From positions 1-14,046 of the forward strand of contig NZ_SMMD01000891.1 of assembly GCF_009711475.1 (NCBI RefSeq): DNA of 14,046 bases, given 5' to 3'. Within the stretch, counting starts at the first letter, position 1. Each line of letters opens with the position of its first letter. Source of the DNA: Fulvivirga aurantia. GTDB lineage: Bacteria > Bacteroidota > Bacteroidia > Cytophagales > Cyclobacteriaceae. The translations under genes were made by a program, and so were the position numbers. Below, in pieces: positions 6,644-14,046 of the stretch. The notes under the pieces were generated by a model. The model was given only the letters and a program-made list of their open reading frames with translations. It ran no database searches and had not been told where the DNA came from.

Positions 6644-7453
6644 CTAAGAATAACTGCTGGATTCTTTTGTTTTTCTTAGCCCCCTAATAACAAATACTAT
6701 CCCAATCAAAATAAATGGAATACTTAAAAGCTGACCCATATTCAAAGTCAATTCTTCTTCAAATGCTACTTGATTTACCTTAGTCAATTCTATAAGCAAT
6801 CTTGCGGAGAAGAATAATATACAACCCAATCCGAAAAAGAACCCATTTTTAAAACTTTCTCTTTTGGTTTTATAAAGAATCATTAAAATTCCAAAAATGA
6901 TAAGGTATGAAATGGCTTCATATAGTTGAGCAGGATGCCTAGGCACTAAGTCTATTTTTTCAAAAACCACACCCCAAGGTTTTGTAGTTGGCAAACCTAC
7001 TATTTCAGAGTTCATGAAGTTACCTAATCTGATCAGGGCAAAACTCAGACCTGCCACAACCGTAATCAGATCAGCTACATGTATCATGGAATGCCGTGTC
7101 TTTCGAGAATATAAGTACATGGCAAGTAATAGGCCTAGCACTCCACCATGACTGGCTAAACCTCCCTGCCATATTTTTAAAATATCAATCGGATTATTGA
7201 GATAATGTGAAGGTTCATAAAATAGACAATGACCTAGCCTTGCCCCCACTACGATTCCGATAACGCAGTACGTTGTCAATTTATCGAGGTTTTCGGGTAA
7301 AAGCTTTTCTTTTTTAAACATCCAGCTTAAAATATTGACACATAGTAATATTCCTCCAGCAAAAAATAGCCCGTAATACCTAATTGAAAGCCCAAAAATA
7401 TTTATTATTTCCGGGTCAGGGTTCCAATGAATATAGCTGTTGATGAGTTGCAT
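6644..7453 (-). CDS. lgt: Prolipoprotein diacylglyceryl transferase
   Basis: Lgt is an inner-membrane enzyme that moves diacylglycerol from phosphatidylglycerol to the lipobox cysteine of prolipoproteins, the first step of lipoprotein maturation. From the ATG at 7453 it has 269 residues, and its opening YIHWNPDPEIINIFGLSIRYYG is the usual Lgt N-terminus of this phylum. The frame also allows a GTG at 7477 inside a palindrome, which I consider less likely. Motifs: GGLASHGG at 97-104 (His102, equivalent to E. coli His103), IRLGNFMNSEIVG at 141-153 with the essential Arg142, RHPAQLYEA at 172-180, and Arg218 late in the protein. Several membrane helices are evident. The window also encodes clients (the subtilase and the DUF885 protein), but that is ordinary. 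It lies 65 nt downstream of the RNA methyltransferase on the same strand. Confidence 0.96.
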   Translation of the reverse strand: MQLINSYIHWNPDPEIINIFGLSIRYYGLFFAGGILLCVNILSWMFKKEKLLPENLDKLTTYCVIGIVVGARLGHCLFYEPSHYLNNPIDILKIWQGGLASHGGVLGLLLAMYLYSRKTRHSMIHVADLITVVAGLSFALIRLGNFMNSEIVGLPTTKPWGVVFEKIDLVPRHPAQLYEAISYLIIFGILMILYKTKRESFKNGFFFGLGCILFFSARLLIELTKVNQVAFEEELTLNMGQLLSIPFILIGIVFVIRGLRKTKESSSYS

Positions 7454-7470
7454 TAACAATAATAATATTG

Positions 7471-7487
7471 AAATCACCGGGTGATTT
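7471..7487. promoter_or_regulatory. Perfect 8+8 palindrome upstream of lgt
   Basis: AAATCACC-G-GGTGATTT is a perfect inverted repeat with a one-base centre, 17 nt before the lgt ATG (7453) and 31 nt after the methyltransferase stop codon. The symmetry fits a dimeric repressor site or an mRNA element covering the lgt start region. No matching copy was noticed elsewhere in the window. The alternative GTG start (7477) lies inside it. Confidence 0.45.
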
Positions 7488-7518
7488 TAAGCCACTCAAT
7501 GAATATTAAATAGTTAGG

Positions 7519-8046
7519 TTATTTCAACTTATTGTAAAAATCCCAAACCACTATTCCCAAACTCACTGATATGTTGAGAGAATGCTTGGTGCCATGCTGA
7601 GGAATTTCAAGACAAATATCGCTCTCTGATACTATCTCATCTGAAACACCAAAAACTTCATTGCCGAAAACCACGCAGTATTTTTGTTCTCCTTCGGGTT
7701 GAAAGTCATTTAGCATAATGCTTTTATCAACCTGCTCAATTGATACTATTGTGTAGCCATCAGCCTTCAATTGCTTGACCAACTCAAGTGGATTTTCTAC
7801 ATGCTCCCAGGCCACAGACTCGGTAGCGCCCAAAGCTGTTTTTTGTATATCTCTGTGAGGAGGTGTTCCGGTAATACCTCCGAGGTACAATTTTTCTATT
7901 AGAAATGCATCTGAGGTTCTAAAAGCCGACCCCACATTATTAAGACTTCTAATGTTGTCTAGCACAATAGACACCTTCAGCTTGTCAGCCTCCTTAAATT
8001 CTTCTATCGATTTTCTATCAAGCTCTTCGTTGGCCAGTTTTCTCAT
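7519..8046 (-). CDS. SpoU/TrmH-family RNA 2'-O-methyltransferase
   Basis: This cytoplasmic SPOUT-class enzyme is predicted to transfer a methyl group from S-adenosylmethionine to a ribose 2'-OH of tRNA or rRNA. The 175-residue protein has the three SpoU motifs. Motif 1 is DNIRSLNNVGSAFRT (30-44) with Asn31 and Arg33. Motif 2 is VVFGNEVFGVS (125-135) with the Asn-Glu pair. Motif 3 is EIPQHGTKHSLNISVSLGIV (147-166), forming the trefoil-knot cofactor site. It is short, with no N-terminal RNA-binding extension as found in RlmB or TrmH, so substrate and specific gene name cannot be assigned. It is divergent from mutS, with 122 nt between the two starts, and lies upstream of lgt on the same strand. 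A -7 element ends only 4 nt before its ATG, suggesting a leaderless transcript. Confidence 0.9.
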   Translation of the reverse strand: MRKLANEELDRKSIEEFKEADKLKVSIVLDNIRSLNNVGSAFRTSDAFLIEKLYLGGITGTPPHRDIQKTALGATESVAWEHVENPLELVKQLKADGYTIVSIEQVDKSIMLNDFQPEGEQKYCVVFGNEVFGVSDEIVSESDICLEIPQHGTKHSLNISVSLGIVVWDFYNKLK

Positions 8047-8050
8047 GCTG

Positions 8051-8058
8051 CAAAAGTA
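8051..8058 (-). promoter_or_regulatory. Promoter -7 element of the SpoU methyltransferase gene
   Basis: On the minus strand the site reads TACTTTTG, a full match to TAnnTTTG. Only 4 nt separate it from the ATG, so initiation would fall at or within a few bases of the start codon. No TTG is seen at the -33 position. Confidence 0.45.
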
Positions 8059-8116
8059 ATAGATTATACTTTCTTATTAATCACCAGTTTAAGCTCAATC
8101 CTGCAATCAATCACTA

Positions 8117-8147
8117 TTGCAGTTACTTCTAAAAAAATGAATCTTTG
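8117..8147 (+). promoter_or_regulatory. Putative mutS promoter
   Basis: TTG (8117-8119) and AATCTTTG (8140-8147, one mismatch to TAnnTTTG) are separated by 20 nt, the Bacteroidota -33/-7 arrangement. Transcription would begin near 8151, leaving a leader of about 18 nt before the ATG at 8169. Confidence 0.5.
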
Positions 8148-8168
8148 TAGCCTAATAGCAAACTCATA

Positions 8169-10775
8169 ATGGCCAAAGCAAAGACCGCAAAAGAAACTCC
8201 TTTAATGAAGCAGTACAACGTGATTAAAACGAAGTACCCTGGTGCTATGCTGCTATTTAGAGTGGGTGATTTTTACGAAACCTTCGGTCAGGATGCTATC
8301 ACTGCAAGCAAAGTGTTGGACATTGTGCTTACCAAGCGTGCCAACGGAGCCGCATCGCATATTGAGTTGGCGGGGTTTCCTCATCACGCCCTCGACACCT
8401 ATTTACCAAAATTGGTAAGAGCGGGTAATAGAGTCGCCATTTGTGATCAATTAGAAGATCCTAAGTCTGTAAAGGGAATTGTAAAGCGAGGAGTGACTGA
8501 GCTGGTAACTCCGGGTTTGTCTTTTAATGACAATGTGCTCGAAAAGCGACATAACAATTTTCTTGCATCAGTATTTTTTGGAAAAGACAAAGTAGGCGTC
8601 TCTTTTTTAGATGTCTCTACGGGGGAGTTTATGGCTGCCCAGGGCTCAAGACAATATATTTCTAAGCTATTTCAAGGCTTTGCCCCTTCTGAGGTCATCT
8701 ATAGCAAGGGTTCCAAAGCAGAGTTTTCCAACCTATTCCAGGATGAGTATAATACATTTGCCCTCGATGAGTGGATCTACAACCATGATTTTGGGTATGA
8801 AAAGCTCATCAACCATTTCAAAACCTCATCGCTCAAAGGTTTTGGTATAGAAAACTTACAAGAAGCGGTGATTGCCGCTGGTGCAGTGCTTCATTATCTG
8901 GAAGAAACCGAGCACAAAGACATTAAGCATATTGCTTCCATCAGTCGTATTGATGAAGAGAAGTATGTGTGGTTGGATAAATTTACCATCAGAAATCTCG
9001 AGCTTATTTACCCACAGCAAGATGGTGGTGTACCTCTTATCGATATTTTAGATCGCACAGTGACCCCAATGGGTGCCCGTTTATTGAAAAAATGGGTTGT
9101 GCTTCCCCTAAAAGAAACCGCTGTAATTGCTGAAAGACACGAAATCGTAGACACTTTCCACCAGGATAATGAGCTACTTGATGAGGTGCAAAATAGTCTT
9201 AAACAAATAGGAGATGTAGAGCGACTTATCTCTAAGGTGGCCGTTGGTAGAATTAACCCCAGAGAGGTTATTCATCTAAAGAAAGCCTTGAAAAACAGCC
9301 TCCCCATCAAAGAGGCATTGGCTGCCAGTGGAGCACCACATTTGGAAAAACTAGCCGACCAGATCAACCCATGTGAGTTTCTTTTAGAAAAGATTGAAAA
9401 AGAACTTCAAGACGATGTTCCCATTGTTTCTAACCAGGGCAACTTAATCAAAGAAGGCATCGATGAGGAGCTTGATGAACTACGCAAAATTGCCTTTTCT
9501 GGTAAAGACTATCTCGTACAAATACAGCAACGAGAAATAGAACGTACAGGTATTCCTTCTCTGAAAATCGCCTACAACAAAGTCTTTGGCTACTACCTTG
9601 AGGTGAGCAATGCTCATAAAGACAAAGTGCCTACGGAGTGGATTAGAAAGCAAACCCTTGTAAATGCTGAACGCTACATTACCGAAGAGCTTAAGGTGTA
9701 CGAAGAAAAAATTCTTAGTGCAGAAGATAAACTGGTCGTAATTGAGCAAAAGCTTTTTCATGAGCTTGTAATCGCTGCCGCTGATTATGTCGAGCCTATT
9801 CAAAAAAATGCCAAAGTACTCGCTATGGTCGACTGTTTGAGTTCATTTGCCATTACTGCAAGAGAAAACAAATACATAAGGCCTGAAGTAAACGACACTA
9901 CAACAATCGACATCAAAGCCGGTAGACACCCGGTGATTGAGAAGCAATTGCCTTTAGGTGAATCTTATGTACCCAACGATGTCTATATAGACAACGAACA
10001 ACAGCAGATACTCATCATCACCGGCCCTAACATGGCTGGTAAATCTGCGCTACTAAGGCAGACAGCACTCATCGTTTTGCTGGCACAGATGGGTTCTTAC
10101 GTACCGGCCAAAAGTGCATCGGTAGGTATTGTTGATAAAGTTTTTACCCGTGTTGGCGCCTCTGATAACCTGTCTAAAGGTGAATCTACTTTTATGGTAG
10201 AAATGACTGAAACTGCTAGTATTCTCAATAACCTAAGCGACAGAAGCCTGGTCTTGATGGATGAAATTGGCCGAGGTACAAGTACATATGATGGTGTATC
10301 TATCGCCTGGTCAATTGTAGAGCACCTGCACAACCATCAGGACTTTAGAGTTAAAACACTTTTCGCCACACACTATCATGAGTTGAATCAGCTTTCTGAA
10401 GACTTTCCACGCATCAAGAACTTCAACGTCTCAGTAAAGGAAGTCGGAGATAAAATCATCTTTATGCGAAAGCTCAAGGAAGGGGGTAGTGAGCACAGCT
10501 TCGGTATCCATGTGGCACAACTTGCTGGTATGCCAAACAAGGTAGTGATCCGCGCTAATGAAATCATGCACTTTTTAGAAAAAGACAAGCATAAAAACGA
10601 TACCCGAAAAAAGCTCGAAGAAGTACCAAAGGCGACCTATCAAATGAGTCTATTTGAAGCTGACCCGCGCTTTAAACAGGTACAGGAAATGCTCGATGCA
10701 TTAGATATAAATACCATCTCCCCGGTGGAAGCGCTACTTAAGCTCAACGAGATTAAGAAGACTTTGGAAAAATAA
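8169..10775 (+). CDS. mutS: DNA mismatch repair protein MutS
   Basis: The cytoplasmic mismatch sensor MutS binds mispaired or looped DNA as a dimer and, with ATP, recruits MutL. The 868 residues cover the full MutS1 plan. The mismatch-binding domain has the Phe-x-Glu wedge in VGDFYETFGQDA (Phe35, Glu37). Connector, lever and clamp domains follow. The C-terminal ATPase has Walker A GPNMAGKS at 619-626, DEIGRGTSTYDG from 698 as Walker B and signature region, and the FATHYHEL switch. The tail (FEADPRFKQVQEMLDALDINTISPVEALLKLNEIKK) is the usual helix-turn-helix end of MutS1. The wedge motif separates it from MutS2, which lacks the mismatch-binding domain. It is a single-gene unit divergent from the RNA methyltransferase. 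No frameshift or loss of key residues is seen. Confidence 0.98.
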   Translation: MAKAKTAKETPLMKQYNVIKTKYPGAMLLFRVGDFYETFGQDAITASKVLDIVLTKRANGAASHIELAGFPHHALDTYLPKLVRAGNRVAICDQLEDPKSVKGIVKRGVTELVTPGLSFNDNVLEKRHNNFLASVFFGKDKVGVSFLDVSTGEFMAAQGSRQYISKLFQGFAPSEVIYSKGSKAEFSNLFQDEYNTFALDEWIYNHDFGYEKLINHFKTSSLKGFGIENLQEAVIAAGAVLHYLEETEHKDIKHIASISRIDEEKYVWLDKFTIRNLELIYPQQDGGVPLIDILDRTVTPMGARLLKKWVVLPLKETAVIAERHEIVDTFHQDNELLDEVQNSLKQIGDVERLISKVAVGRINPREVIHLKKALKNSLPIKEALAASGAPHLEKLADQINPCEFLLEKIEKELQDDVPIVSNQGNLIKEGIDEELDELRKIAFSGKDYLVQIQQREIERTGIPSLKIAYNKVFGYYLEVSNAHKDKVPTEWIRKQTLVNAERYITEELKVYEEKILSAEDKLVVIEQKLFHELVIAAADYVEPIQKNAKVLAMVDCLSSFAITARENKYIRPEVNDTTTIDIKAGRHPVIEKQLPLGESYVPNDVYIDNEQQQILIITGPNMAGKSALLRQTALIVLLAQMGSYVPAKSASVGIVDKVFTRVGASDNLSKGESTFMVEMTETASILNNLSDRSLVLMDEIGRGTSTYDGVSIAWSIVEHLHNHQDFRVKTLFATHYHELNQLSEDFPRIKNFNVSVKEVGDKIIFMRKLKEGGSEHSFGIHVAQLAGMPNKVVIRANEIMHFLEKDKHKNDTRKKLEEVPKATYQMSLFEADPRFKQVQEMLDALDINTISPVEALLKLNEIKKTLEK

Positions 10776-10861
10776 TTTTGTCTGATGGTTTCTCTAACGA
10801 ACCATAAAATCGCTCTTGTTGTTGTGTAAACTCAATAAAACAGTGGTGTTAAATTATTTTG

Positions 10862-10869
10862 TAATTTTG
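10862..10869 (+). promoter_or_regulatory. Promoter -7 element of the desaturase gene
   Basis: TAATTTTG is a full match to TAnnTTTG, 32 nt before the ATG at 10902, giving a leader of about 29 nt. The -33 position (near 10840) has no clear TTG. Confidence 0.5.
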
Positions 10870-10901
10870 CACTTTATTTACCAAGCTCAAATTGAGCAAT
10901 T

Positions 10902-11858
10902 ATGTCACAACAAACACTAAAATTAGAAAAGAGAAAAAAGCCGGTTCTTAAACAGGAAATAGCTTTTGCAATCGTCCATTTGCTTCCATTAGGAGCACTT
11001 TTAACAGGCGCTACACTTTTCGACTGGATCGTTTGTGCTGTACTTTATTTCGGCCGAATGTTCTGGATTACCGGAGGATATCACCGGTATTTTTCACACA
11101 AATCTTATAAAACCTCACGGTGGTTTCAATTTGTAATTGCCTTTATGGCACAGACTTCTGCTCAAAAAGGTGCATTATGGTGGGCTGCTCATCATAGACA
11201 TCACCATAGACACAGCGATACACCCAAAGACCCTCATTCGATGAAAATTTATGGTTTTTGGTATTCTCATGTTGGCTGGATAATTGGACCTGATTATAAA
11301 GAGACAGATTATAAAACCATTGGTGATTACGCCAAATACCCTGAGCTGGTTTGGTTAAATAAGCATTACCTCGTGCCTCCTGTATTTTTAGCATTACTGG
11401 TAACTGCAATAGGAGCCTGGGTAAATGGTGGTAGCCCGTTGCTTATGTTTACGCACCACGGTCTTTCTACCTTATTCATTGGCTTTTTCCTTAGTACAGT
11501 GATACTTTACCATGGTACATTTTCGATCAACTCGATCATGCACAAGTTTGGTAAACAGCGTTATGAGTCAGGTGATGAGTCGAAAAACAGCCTTTGGCTT
11601 GCGTTACTTACCATGGGTGAAGGCTGGCATAACAACCACCACTACTATGAGGTGGCTGCGCGACAAGGCTTTTTCTGGTGGGAAATCGACTTTACCTATT
11701 ACGGGCTTAAAATGTTTAGCTGGCTTGGTTTGATACATGACCTCCGAGGAGTACCCAATCATATTAAGTACTCTAAGAACAGAGCTCACGCTAAAGAATT
11801 GGCTGCTTCGCTTAAGCAGGGCAAAGTGACCGAAGAACAGGTAAGAAAATCAGCATAG
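10902..11858 (+). CDS. Membrane acyl-CoA (stearoyl-CoA type) fatty acid desaturase
   Basis: This integral-membrane di-iron enzyme is predicted to introduce a cis double bond, probably delta-9, into a saturated acyl chain to keep membranes fluid. The three histidine boxes that hold the iron pair are intact in the 318-residue protein: H61-RYFS-H66, H98-R-H-H101-H102 (in HHRHHHRHSDTPKDPHS, close to animal and cyanobacterial stearoyl-CoA desaturases), and H243-NN-H246-H247 in MGEGWHNNHHYYE. SHVGWIIGP (122-130) is also family-typical. Hydrophobic segments lie at about 20-50, 74-86, 155-172 and 186-204. The C-terminal tail (from about 293) is charged and probably cytoplasmic. It has its own promoter-like element and a 126-nt gap after mutS, so it is probably an independent unit. 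The next gene starts 76 nt downstream on the same strand. Regiospecificity cannot be read from sequence. Confidence 0.95.
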   Translation: MSQQTLKLEKRKKPVLKQEIAFAIVHLLPLGALLTGATLFDWIVCAVLYFGRMFWITGGYHRYFSHKSYKTSRWFQFVIAFMAQTSAQKGALWWAAHHRHHHRHSDTPKDPHSMKIYGFWYSHVGWIIGPDYKETDYKTIGDYAKYPELVWLNKHYLVPPVFLALLVTAIGAWVNGGSPLLMFTHHGLSTLFIGFFLSTVILYHGTFSINSIMHKFGKQRYESGDESKNSLWLALLTMGEGWHNNHHYYEVAARQGFFWWEIDFTYYGLKMFSWLGLIHDLRGVPNHIKYSKNRAHAKELAASLKQGKVTEEQVRKSA

Positions 11859-11918
11859 TATTATTTAAAGAACACATAAAATTTAGGTTACCTTCTGCTA
11901 TCCTAACTTATTGATACC

Positions 11919-11925
11919 AAGGAGG
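11919..11925 (+). promoter_or_regulatory. Perfect Shine-Dalgarno site fixing a TTG start
   Basis: AAGGAGG is fully complementary to the 16S rRNA anti-SD core. It lies 9 nt before the in-frame TTG at 11935, and no other gene here has so strong a site. It decides between the TTG at 11911, which would place the site inside the coding region, and the TTG at 11935. Confidence 0.8.
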
Positions 11926-11934
11926 CTTTATATT

Positions 11935-12579
11935 TTGACGAAACAACTTAAGACATATCTTTTACTTACAGTTTTGTGCTTACCACTTATCGTGCAAGCG
12001 CAGAGTGTTGAACGAAGAAATTTAAGTTTTCAAAATAAAACCGTACCTGCATCACTTTCTGAGGAGATAAAAGAAGCCCTCTCGTATTTCCCAGAATTAT
12101 GGAAGACCAAAATCGATTTTGTCTTTAGAGATAATATCAAAAATGCGGTGATGCAGGCTCAACCCAGAGTCAGGACCCTCTTCAAAAAGAAAGTAGCTAG
12201 AACTTATAAAATCAAGATCAGTAAGTTTCTAAAATTAGGCGATCAGATTAAACCTATTGAAGAGGTGCCACACGATATACTTGTCGGTTGGTTGGCCCAT
12301 GAGCTTGGTCACGTTATGGATTATGTAGATCGCAGTTCTTTTCAAATGATTGGCTTTGGCTTTAATTACCTTACCTCACGAGCTTTTCTTAAAAATGCCG
12401 AACTCGAGGCTGATCGTTATGCAATTTCCCACGGGTGTGCCGACCTGATCATCAAAACAAAAAAATATATCCTTAACCATGAGCATTTACCTGAAGACTA
12501 CAAGGCAAGAATTGATGATCTGTACCTCTCACCAGAAGAGGTAAGGCTAATGGAAGAAGAGCTAAACACAGACGGTTAG
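11935..12579 (+). CDS. Small secreted HExxH zinc metalloprotein, putative peptidase
   Basis: The protein has 214 residues from the TTG at 11935. The start is chosen for the AAGGAGG site 9 nt upstream and because it yields a clean signal peptide (MTKQLKTYLLLTVLCLPLIVQAQ, cleavage near residue 23). The mature protein should be periplasmic or secreted. It carries LAHELGHVMDY with His122, Glu123 and His126, and downstream AELEADRYAISHG with Glu156 in an ExxAD pattern. This is the usual gluzincin arrangement of two His and a Glu binding zinc, as in M48-like peptidases. There are no membrane helices after the signal, unlike HtpX, and I do not recognise the family; peptidase activity is inferred from the motif. 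It converges on the DUF885 gene with a 5-nt gap and no terminator visible between them. Confidence 0.75.
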   Translation: MTKQLKTYLLLTVLCLPLIVQAQSVERRNLSFQNKTVPASLSEEIKEALSYFPELWKTKIDFVFRDNIKNAVMQAQPRVRTLFKKKVARTYKIKISKFLKLGDQIKPIEEVPHDILVGWLAHELGHVMDYVDRSSFQMIGFGFNYLTSRAFLKNAELEADRYAISHGCADLIIKTKKYILNHEHLPEDYKARIDDLYLSPEEVRLMEEELNTDG

Positions 12580-12584
12580 GCCAA

Positions 12585-13880
12585 TTATTCTTCCCTCAAG
12601 CTACTGGCTGTGTTGGGTGTGCTGAGTAAGTCTCCAAATACCTCCCATCGCTTTTCCGGATTATCTACAATACCACCTTTTGATTTCACATAATTAGCCA
12701 CCAAATCTTTACCCAGATTGTAATTGATCACGTAACTGCGGTACTGATCAAAAAATCTTGTGCGTTGTAAAGCACGATCCGGAGCATAAAGCAAATACTT
12801 TTCTAACCATCTCGCAGCCTCTTCCCGATCGATTTCACCATTGAGATATTTTCTTGCAGCCTCATTTCCAGCATAGTTCAAATCCCCCATTAAACTGAGA
12901 ATTCTGTAATATTTATCTGCCTGAGCAGCATCCAGTCCTGCTATCGGAAACAGCACTTCTTTTTCATATTGCACCCTTTCTTCACCCGGAAAGGCCACAT
13001 CGATACCGTAATTAGCACTGCCCTCAGCTATCAACGATTGGGGTGAAAATAAAGGATAGACAGAAAATTCTTTCCAACCTTTTTCATTAACGAGGTTTTT
13101 CTCAAGCAAGGCATTAAAGACATGGTGACCCGGGTAACCTTCGTGACAAGCCAGATCAATGGCTCGCTGTATAAAAATGGGAAAGTCGGTATTGATTTGT
13201 ATTAAACTCTGACTATTGCCCTGATAATAGTTATAGCCTGACCAGCTTTTATCATTAACATATTCAAGCACAAAATTCTCATTGTCAGGCAACTCATAGT
13301 GAGCATTGGTTCTCTTTCTGGCTTCTGCGATTGCTACCTGAAATACAGTATCCAACTTATCTTTAGGTATGATAAACTGATTGGCAAACTCATTATATCG
13401 CACCGATAGATCTCCTTCACCGGGTAGTTCATTTTCAAGCTGAGATAATAAACTGTCGAAGTGCGCCAGGCTATAATGAGGCGGTTCAGCATCATACAGC
13501 AATTTGGCTTCTTCATCAAAGCTATACTGCTTACCAGACATCATTTCTAGTTTTGTCTTAACAGCGAGTAGCTGCTTACCCAGCATGGTGTGACGGTCTT
13601 TTTCAAGTTCACTAAAATTTTCTGTTTCTACCTGAGCAAGCTGATTGATCAACTCATCGGCACGTGATAGAAGGTCACCCGGTAAACTATCCTTTTTTTC
13701 TGTGATAGGTTTCCACTCTTCCGGGCCATAATAGGCATCTACAAAATCACTATCATACTGCCCGATTTCCAACACTAGTTTTACATAGTCTTCTGCAAGC
13801 GCATCCATGGTGGGTTTTTCTTGGGGAGGTGTGCAGGAAGCTAGAAATATAGTAGCTATGAATATGTAAATAAACTTCAT
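12585..13880 (-). CDS. DUF885 family lipoprotein, putative metallopeptidase
   Basis: The 431-residue protein has a lipoprotein signal ending FLASC (Cys16), a textbook lipobox. The following TPPQEKP lacks the Ser-acidic surface-export tag, so a periplasm-facing lipoprotein is the simplest reading. The DUF885 hallmarks are present: LACHEGYPGHHVFNALLEK (243-261) with His246, Glu247, His251 and His252; IAEGSANYG (284-292) with Glu286 as a possible further metal ligand; and the C-terminal LQRTRFFDQYRSYVINYNLG (371-390). DUF885 proteins are widely annotated as putative metallopeptidases with an HExxxH zinc-site variant; a substrate is not known to me. It is shorter than typical DUF885 lipoproteins of about 550-600 residues, the N-terminal helical part being compact (about 20-180). 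It has its own transcription unit on the minus strand. Confidence 0.85.
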   Translation of the reverse strand: MKFIYIFIATIFLASCTPPQEKPTMDALAEDYVKLVLEIGQYDSDFVDAYYGPEEWKPITEKKDSLPGDLLSRADELINQLAQVETENFSELEKDRHTMLGKQLLAVKTKLEMMSGKQYSFDEEAKLLYDAEPPHYSLAHFDSLLSQLENELPGEGDLSVRYNEFANQFIIPKDKLDTVFQVAIAEARKRTNAHYELPDNENFVLEYVNDKSWSGYNYYQGNSQSLIQINTDFPIFIQRAIDLACHEGYPGHHVFNALLEKNLVNEKGWKEFSVYPLFSPQSLIAEGSANYGIDVAFPGEERVQYEKEVLFPIAGLDAAQADKYYRILSLMGDLNYAGNEAARKYLNGEIDREEAARWLEKYLLYAPDRALQRTRFFDQYRSYVINYNLGKDLVANYVKSKGGIVDNPEKRWEVFGDLLSTPNTASSLREE

Positions 13881-14046
13881 TTCTCAATTGTCTGGTCAGG
13901 GGGCCAATTTAAAAAAAAGAAGTTAGAAATGCCTAACATCCCACTCAATCGAAAATGGTTACAGCGGTTTAGAATAGAGTGACACTTTAAAAGCAAAAAC
14001 CGTCTCCCTTTCCGTCCCCCTTTAAAACAGAAAAGCCTGATAATCG

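Noticed and set aside
9480-9803. Minus-strand 107-codon frame within mutS.
   Set aside because: It is antisense to conserved MutS clamp-domain codons and has no domain or promoter support.
10785-10805. ATGGTT/AACCAT hairpin after mutS as a terminator.
   Set aside because: It has only 6 pairs, a 9-nt loop and no T-run on either strand.
4839-11892. TTTAGGTTACC occurs identically at 4839-4849 and 11882-11892.
   Set aside because: An 11-nt exact match is expected several times by chance in 14 kb, and the two contexts share nothing else.
13929-13982. A 17-codon frame (MPNIPLNRKW...) near the right edge.
   Set aside because: It has no RBS and no similarity, and its length is expected by chance. 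The final 166 bases show only a weak GTTAG/CTAAC inverted repeat.
1-14046. CRISPR arrays, tRNA or rRNA genes, insertion sequences, phage genes or a defence system.
   Set aside because: None seen. The genes are mostly core or widely distributed Bacteroidota functions and composition is even across the window.

Overview
The window reads as chromosomal DNA of a Bacteroidota member, most likely a marine or soil Cytophagales of the Fulvivirga/Roseivirga type. The evidence is its AT-rich intergenic DNA with TAnnTTTG-like promoter elements and almost no Shine-Dalgarno sites, a LytS-type kinase plus LytTR regulator pair, a coiled-coil/SPOR-like secreted protein, and lipoproteins of Bacteroidota style. 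The genus is inferred from protein style, not from a search. I see no phage, insertion sequence, CRISPR array, tRNA or rRNA.

Left part (1-2123, minus strand): a secreted coiled-coil protein with a SPOR-like C-terminus lies downstream of class II fumarase (fumC). The fumC start is best placed at 2123, not at the longer frame opening at 2249. A divergent gap (2124-2339) follows. It holds a fumC promoter element and a near-perfect 15-bp direct repeat with a 21-bp period.

Plus-strand operon (2340-4843): a LiaI/LiaF-like membrane protein with five FGG rungs, a four-helix LytS-type sensor kinase and a LytTR response regulator are tightly packed (3-nt gap, then an ATGA overlap). This looks like an envelope-sensing three-gene module. 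The direct repeat upstream has the geometry expected of a LytTR operator, so autoregulation is a testable idea.

Middle (4844-6577): a probable surface-exposed subtilisin-like protease has catalytic Asp, His and Ser but an altered oxyanion-hole position and an unusual lipobox. Its upstream gap can fold into a three-way junction ending 6 nt before the ATG. The gene ends at a clear intrinsic terminator.

Right-middle (6644-10775): lgt (prolipoprotein diacylglyceryl transferase) and a SpoU/TrmH-family RNA methyltransferase lie on the minus strand, divergent from mutS on the plus strand. The methyltransferase promoter element sits so close to the ATG that the mRNA may be leaderless.

Right end (10902-14046): a membrane acyl-CoA desaturase is followed by a small secreted HExxH metalloprotein that starts at TTG behind a perfect AAGGAGG site, rare for this phylum. 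A DUF885 lipoprotein with an HExxxHH motif converges on it with a 5-nt gap. The last 166 bases hold no gene I can support.
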